Of a stretch of DNA of 64,000 nucleotides, positions 59,951 through 64,000 are shown one piece after another. Position 1 is the first letter of the stretch. Each line of letters begins with the position of its first letter. Under the pieces are notes generated by a model that saw only the letters and a program-made list of their open reading frames with translations, made no database searches and was not told where the DNA came from. The stretch is from assembly GCA_018398815.1 (NCBI GenBank), contig JAFLJL010014253.1, forward strand, positions 1 through 64,000. The letters are read 5' to 3'. The position numbers and the translations under genes were made by a program. The DNA comes from Conus ventricosus. Its lineage: Eukaryota > Mollusca > Gastropoda > Neogastropoda > Conidae.

Positions 59951-61370
59951 CATTCGGAAAAATTAAAAGTTCGTTCACGACCACCCATGTTATTTTCATG
60001 AAAACCCCCCTTTTTCACTACAAATCCTCCTTTCCATATCAGTTTTGGCCAAATTTAACCTTTTTAACCCAAAAATTAAAACCTCAAACCCAAAAATTGA
60101 GAAAATTATACATAAAAGGGGTTTTGGGCCCCAGAATAGTTTTGGGTGATCGGAACAAACATTTTTACATTCTTCCAGCACAAAAAAACTAAACAATTTA
60201 TATGGCTTGACAGTTAAATTCTAGAGGGTTTCCATCAATATTCTGACGGGCCCGCTTGCACGCTCCATGCACACGAGGCTGCTCCCAAAATACTTTTTTT
60301 TAAAATCGGTTGAGCTGTCACGGTCCTTCAACCAAATGACGGGAGGTATGCTCATTCTGGTGGGGGACTTAGCCCCTGTCACTCAGGGCAAGAAAAGGGC
60401 TGGAACGTAATGGTGAAGATGTTAACGGGGGCCCTTTGTGAACCCACCCCAAAAAGATAGTCAAATTTTTTTGGAAGCGAAGCAAGCAAAACGGAAATGA
60501 CATAATGAATGACGTTTTTTTACGAAATTGTTTTGTAAGCAAACTTGATTATGACCAATTTGATGAAGGTTCTTTATGAAAAAAAAAACATGCTAAAAAT
60601 TACGCCTTTTTTAACTGGGCCCCGGCTTGAGATCAAAGGGGAAATCAAAAACCTTAAACAACTTTGCTTTTAGGCCTTTGGGTTTGAAAGAACAAAAGCG
60701 TTTTTAAAAAAAACAAACCCCAAAAGCGTCCTGGAAAATTATTGAAAAACAAAAATTTTGATGAACCCAGCGGTAAAAAACTGATGAATTTAAACTTTTG
60801 GGGTTTTCTACTATCCAAGTTTCACAAGCTTAATTTTTCTATCATAGCTTTAGAGAAAAAAAAGCTTTTTAAAATTTTTAAAAACACTTGGCTTTCCGAT
60901 TTTTGGGCAGTGTCGCGTGAAAAAAATCAAATACCCAGCCCACCAAGGGGGTTTTAACTCCGCCGAACTGGGTCATTGTTCCGCGCTGCCGCGCCTGAAA
61001 CCCCCTCCCGGGTTTAAAAAACGCCAGAATGTGTACGGGCCAACACCGCCGATCCAGAAAGCCCCTTAACAGGCCGAAAATAATAAAAGGGGGGGGAACC
61101 CTGCACACTCTCACCTCCCCCCCACCCCCAAACCTCACCCATGCATGAAAACACCAACCCCCCCCCAGCATCACCCCCCCACCCCCACCCACCCGCCACA
61201 CCCCAACCCCCCCCCACCCCACGCACGACGCCCACCACGTTTTGTCCTACAAACAGTAGAAACTAGGTTAAAACGATCTGGGTTAATTGACTAGTTAAAA
61301 ACCACACACCCCCCCCCTGCCCAAAACGAACACATATAATTCTTTATTTGCCAAAACAAAGAAACGATTT
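59951..61370. other. Low-quality spacer between satellite and element 2
   Basis: Inflated homopolymers. Frames at 59996-60196 and 60742-60957 are unassigned. A C-rich tract at 61110-61220 yields a Gly/Trp-rich minus-strand frame that is not credible. It could be an undetected part of element 2. Confidence 0.4.
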
Positions 61371-61408
61371 TTTAAATTTTTTTAATTTAGTTTTTATTTG
61401 GTTTAAAA

Positions 61409-61715
61409 ATGAAGCCCAAAGTGTTAGAGACTTACTAAAATTACTTTAAAATTTGGATTGAAGCGAATGAAGAGTTAAAGAACAGGTTTGAAACCTTACT
61501 AACTTTTTAATCACAAAAAATAACAGAAACGTAAGTGGGCCCCTCAGTGAAATACCTTCTTGGCCCCACCCACAAAAAATTGTTTGCCTTTTTAATTGAT
61601 TATAGGCTTCTGTCTTATTGGTTTTGATCGGGATTTTTCTCCCAGTAAAGGAATAGCTATTCGTTTAATGAAATCGGGTTTTTTACGATTAAAAAAGACT
61701 ATGAATAAAGCTAAT
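61409..61715 (+). pseudogene. Counterpart of the first small gene (12029-12359)
   Basis: ATGAAGCCC start at 61409. The acidic region is shifted (TTGGATTG, GAAGAGTTA and CAGGTTTGAA shared), the ISKIP region is recognisable as DNA (CAGTGAAATACC), and the tail reads KGIAIRLMKSGFLRLKKTM. Multiple frameshifts. Confidence 0.6.
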
Positions 61716-61724
61716 TTTAAAATT

Positions 61725-61950
61725 AATTTTTTATTTTTTTTAGATTTAAAAAGGGCTCCCAAAACTCGGGAATCTGATTTAAAGAATTGTAAGAACATTG
61801 ACGAAACAATGAAAGTTTTAAAAACTTTGGGATTTTATTAAATTTGGTTTTGAGAATGATGTAACAAATAAAAAAGATCTGTGGTTTTCGAAAGCAACAA
61901 AGGGGAAAACATTGACTGTAGTGTTCGAAAAGCAAACTTTTGGGGGGTGT
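61725..61950 (+). pseudogene. Counterpart of the repeat-containing small gene (11771-11993)
   Basis: Shared DNA words include GAATCTGATTTAAAGA-like, AATTGTAA, GACGAAACAATGAAAGT, GAGAATGATGTAA and ATTGACTGTAGTG. The start codon is not visible. Frames are broken. Confidence 0.55.
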
Positions 61951-62073
61951 TTTTGTAAGATTAAGGTCTTAAAGTTTGCAACGTTTTGGTTGAGAAAAAA
62001 CCTTTTTTTACTTATTTTTTATATACATTTTTTTTTTTTAAATTTTACGAAAAATTTTTTTGGGGCTTTAAAA

Positions 62074-62400
62074 ATGACGACCACAAAAAATTCGGGAGGG
62101 AAAACTATATACGTGGAAGAAAATTTGGTATGACAAACATTAAACAATACTTTTAGCGAAGAAACAGAACTCTTTAAACCCCACAAACTTCATAAAAGCG
62201 TGCACACGCCATCTCAAAAAACCCCAGATCTCTTCAGTGGAGCCCCCAGAAAAAGTGTTGTTAGCCGTTCATTGATTATAAATGTTGAGATAGAAACAGG
62301 GAATTTGGGGTTTAAAACAAGCAGAAGAAGAAAACAGCTATCCCGACTTTAACTCGAACTACTGAACATCTACACATTTAACCCATGAAAGTGGGAGCAA
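62074..62400 (+). pseudogene. Counterpart of the ISKIP gene before PolB (11423-11638)
   Basis: ATG at 62074, then GGAAAACTATATACG as in copy 1, and TTTAGCGAAG.A.A further on. A stop arises within about 20 codons. Homology fades before PolB. Confidence 0.5.
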
Positions 62401-62439
62401 AGTTAAGGGGTTCTGGCGGGTCGAAGGGACACCCTTGAA

Positions 62440-64000
62440 ACAAATTGAGAAAACAAAGTTCTATCCTATAGTGGCAATTCTTCCCTTCCTCTCCCAAAAG
62501 ATTTAAATTTAAAAACGGCAGTTTTAAAAACTACATAATTCGACAACATGTTTTTTGGTTGGTTTTAGCGCATCTAATCCTTCAAAATCATGCAAAAGAT
62601 TTTCCCAAAAATTATAACATAAACAAGAACAAACTTGAAAACAAAACCCTTTCCATAATTAAACAGTATATCCATTTGAAGAGAAAAAAAAACCAAATCA
62701 CGTAACGTATCACATGGTCTTTAGAAGCCAATCAGTCCCAAAAGGGATTTTCCCCACCCCCCACTTTAGGTGAACCGTTAACAAACATGAGAATTGATCC
62801 TGTTTGCAATAGACAAAGGTCATTTGTTTTAATCAGAACAATAAGCAGACAGGTTTTACATAAAAGAATAAAGCTAAAAAAGTTATTTAAAAATTCTGTC
62901 AAATCCCAACTATAGAAGCAGTCCCAGTCATAGAACCATTGTAAAAGTTTTGTAGACTGTGAAACCAAACCCTTAACCCCAAAAACCCGGGGGTCTAAAG
63001 TTATTTTAAAAATATACCAAAAGAATGACCCATCGGGGTTTTTATGCTGATTTTGAATCGCTTTTTGCCACAGTATTTACGGCCCCACAACGCAAGAACA
63101 AAAAAAACAACCTTATTAACCCCCCATCAATCTGTTCTTATCGTTTATTGTTGTTAGGAGACATCAACAACAACACCGAGTTTTTCGGGGCCCCAACGCA
63201 GCTAGTAGATTTTTGAGCAGATGAAAAATTCGCAATCATTACCAACCCCTAAACTTCAGACATTTTTATGACCCCAAAAAACCCAAAAAACGTTATGGCT
63301 ATCACACACGGGGTTTGGATTTGCAAAAAAGAATTTATTAGGCAACAAGTAAAGACCACGATCACTTTTCGGGGAAAGTTCAGGGGGGCTGCGCACAACA
63401 TTGTAATTTTAGCTTAAGGGTTGATCCTAAACAGGGAAACTGCCTATCTTTTTCATAACTTAAGGGGCTACGATTCCATTTTTATCAGCAAGCATGCTCT
63501 AATTATAAGAGGGTCCCTGCATTGCACAGGTTCGAAAAGTAAAAGATTTTTTACTTTGCTTTTATCCTTTTATGACTCGGGCCCAACATTGAGGGCTATT
63601 TGGATAATTAGCAGATCCACAAGATTTTCCAATCATAAACAATTTTTTGGGCCCATCTTTATGCGTAAAGCGCACCCTTTTTATAAAAATAAACCTGTGG
63701 GGAAGGTTTGATAAGACCCTTCCACCAAAGGGCCCTTTTTCTTTTCTAGTCAAAAGGAAAAGACAAAAATGATTTGAATATAAACCTCAGAAAGCCTGGA
63801 CAAATTACACTTAAAACGGGGCGACTATCACATAAATATTTAGGACGTTGTTTTTTGGGCAGACGTTTTTCAAAATTACGATTACATGCATGAAACATTA
63901 CAACTTAGATCTCACTTTACATCCCCCTGGCCTTTTCGGACGCCTTTAAAAGTCTAAAAACATCCAAATTGACTTAATATCTACTCCACACTTCAGATGA
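62440..64000 (+). pseudogene. polB: Type B DNA polymerase, copy 2, N-terminal part
   Basis: The extension is recognisable at 62460-62640 by DNA similarity (TAGCGCAT, CCTCT.CCAA). Exo I is Y-A-D-F-E-S (about 63045-63065), the canonical Asp form, unlike copy 1. Then ICSYRLLLL (matching ICSYAFIIV in copy 1), GKFRGAAHN of the HNH-like stretch (about 63370), and Exo II HNLRGYDSIF (about 63460). It runs out of the window before the palm motifs. Many frameshifts and stops. Confidence 0.8.

Larger units (their letters stand above)
61371..64000 (+). mobile_element. PolB-encoding DNA element, copy 2 (opposite orientation, partial)
   Basis: Collinear with the minus strand of about 12400-9588 in copy 1, from TTTTTATTTG.GTTTAAAAATGAAG at the first gene to CTTAATTTCTGAT/CTTAATATCTACT and CAGATGA in PolB at the window end. 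The sequence is much more degraded or poorly polished than copy 1. The rest lies outside the window. Confidence 0.75.

Overview
The window looks like a repeat-dense stretch of a nuclear genome from an aquatic invertebrate. I infer a mollusc, probably a gastropod, from the mix of tRNA-headed SINEs, a piggyBac element with a microsatellite-filled intron, long CA/GA microsatellites, an RLE-type non-LTR retrotransposon and a PolB-bearing DNA element; this is inference, since no diagnostic host gene is visible. I found no convincing intact host gene. Almost everything recognisable is a transposable element, a satellite or a microsatellite. Frames are often broken by single-base indels, and three stretches (about 18.7-26.7 kb, 47.8-53.4 kb and 60-64 kb) have swollen homopolymers that look like unpolished long-read sequence, so many breaks may be sequencing errors.

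Layout: 1-1.37 kb non-coding flank with palindromes; 1.37-6.11 kb a 22-bp satellite; 6.11-12.37 kb a compact PolB element (element 1: a protein-primed type B DNA polymerase plus about eight small ORFs); 12.4-13.0 kb two inverted-repeat miniature elements; 13.25-13.9 kb an unknown ORF with an in-frame stop; 14.2-18.5 kb TG/CA/CT microsatellites with unique DNA between; 18.7-25 kb low-quality sequence including a 42-bp array; 25.2-28.4 kb satellites on the other strand around an LTR-like repeat with four stem-loops; 28.775-32.037 kb a complete piggyBac element with TIRs and TTAA duplications; 32.9-34.56 kb a truncated second piggyBac copy; 35.0-45.9 kb a head-to-tail array of three copies of an R2-like non-LTR retrotransposon, each linked to a tRNA-like SINE; 45.9-49.6 kb an LTR-like segment, a 1000-base gap and a gypsy-type pol fragment; 53.8-54.2 kb a 143-bp triplicate; 56.6-59.95 kb the 22-bp satellite again; 60-64 kb a second, opposite-strand copy of the PolB element, running off the window.

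The best candidate for an under-described system is the PolB element. It encodes a polymerase of the type found in Polintons and adintoviruses, with an internal HNH-like zinc motif, and a set of small membrane or basic proteins, two of which form a paralogous pair. No integrase, packaging ATPase, protease or capsid gene is visible in its roughly 6.3 kb. The two copies are collinear over about 2.6 kb at the sequence level, which supports the small ORFs being real genes, and both lie beside the same satellite family. The second notable structure is the retrotransposon array: two of its three units carry the same miniature transposon at the same site and the third has the empty site, which records the order of insertion and amplification.
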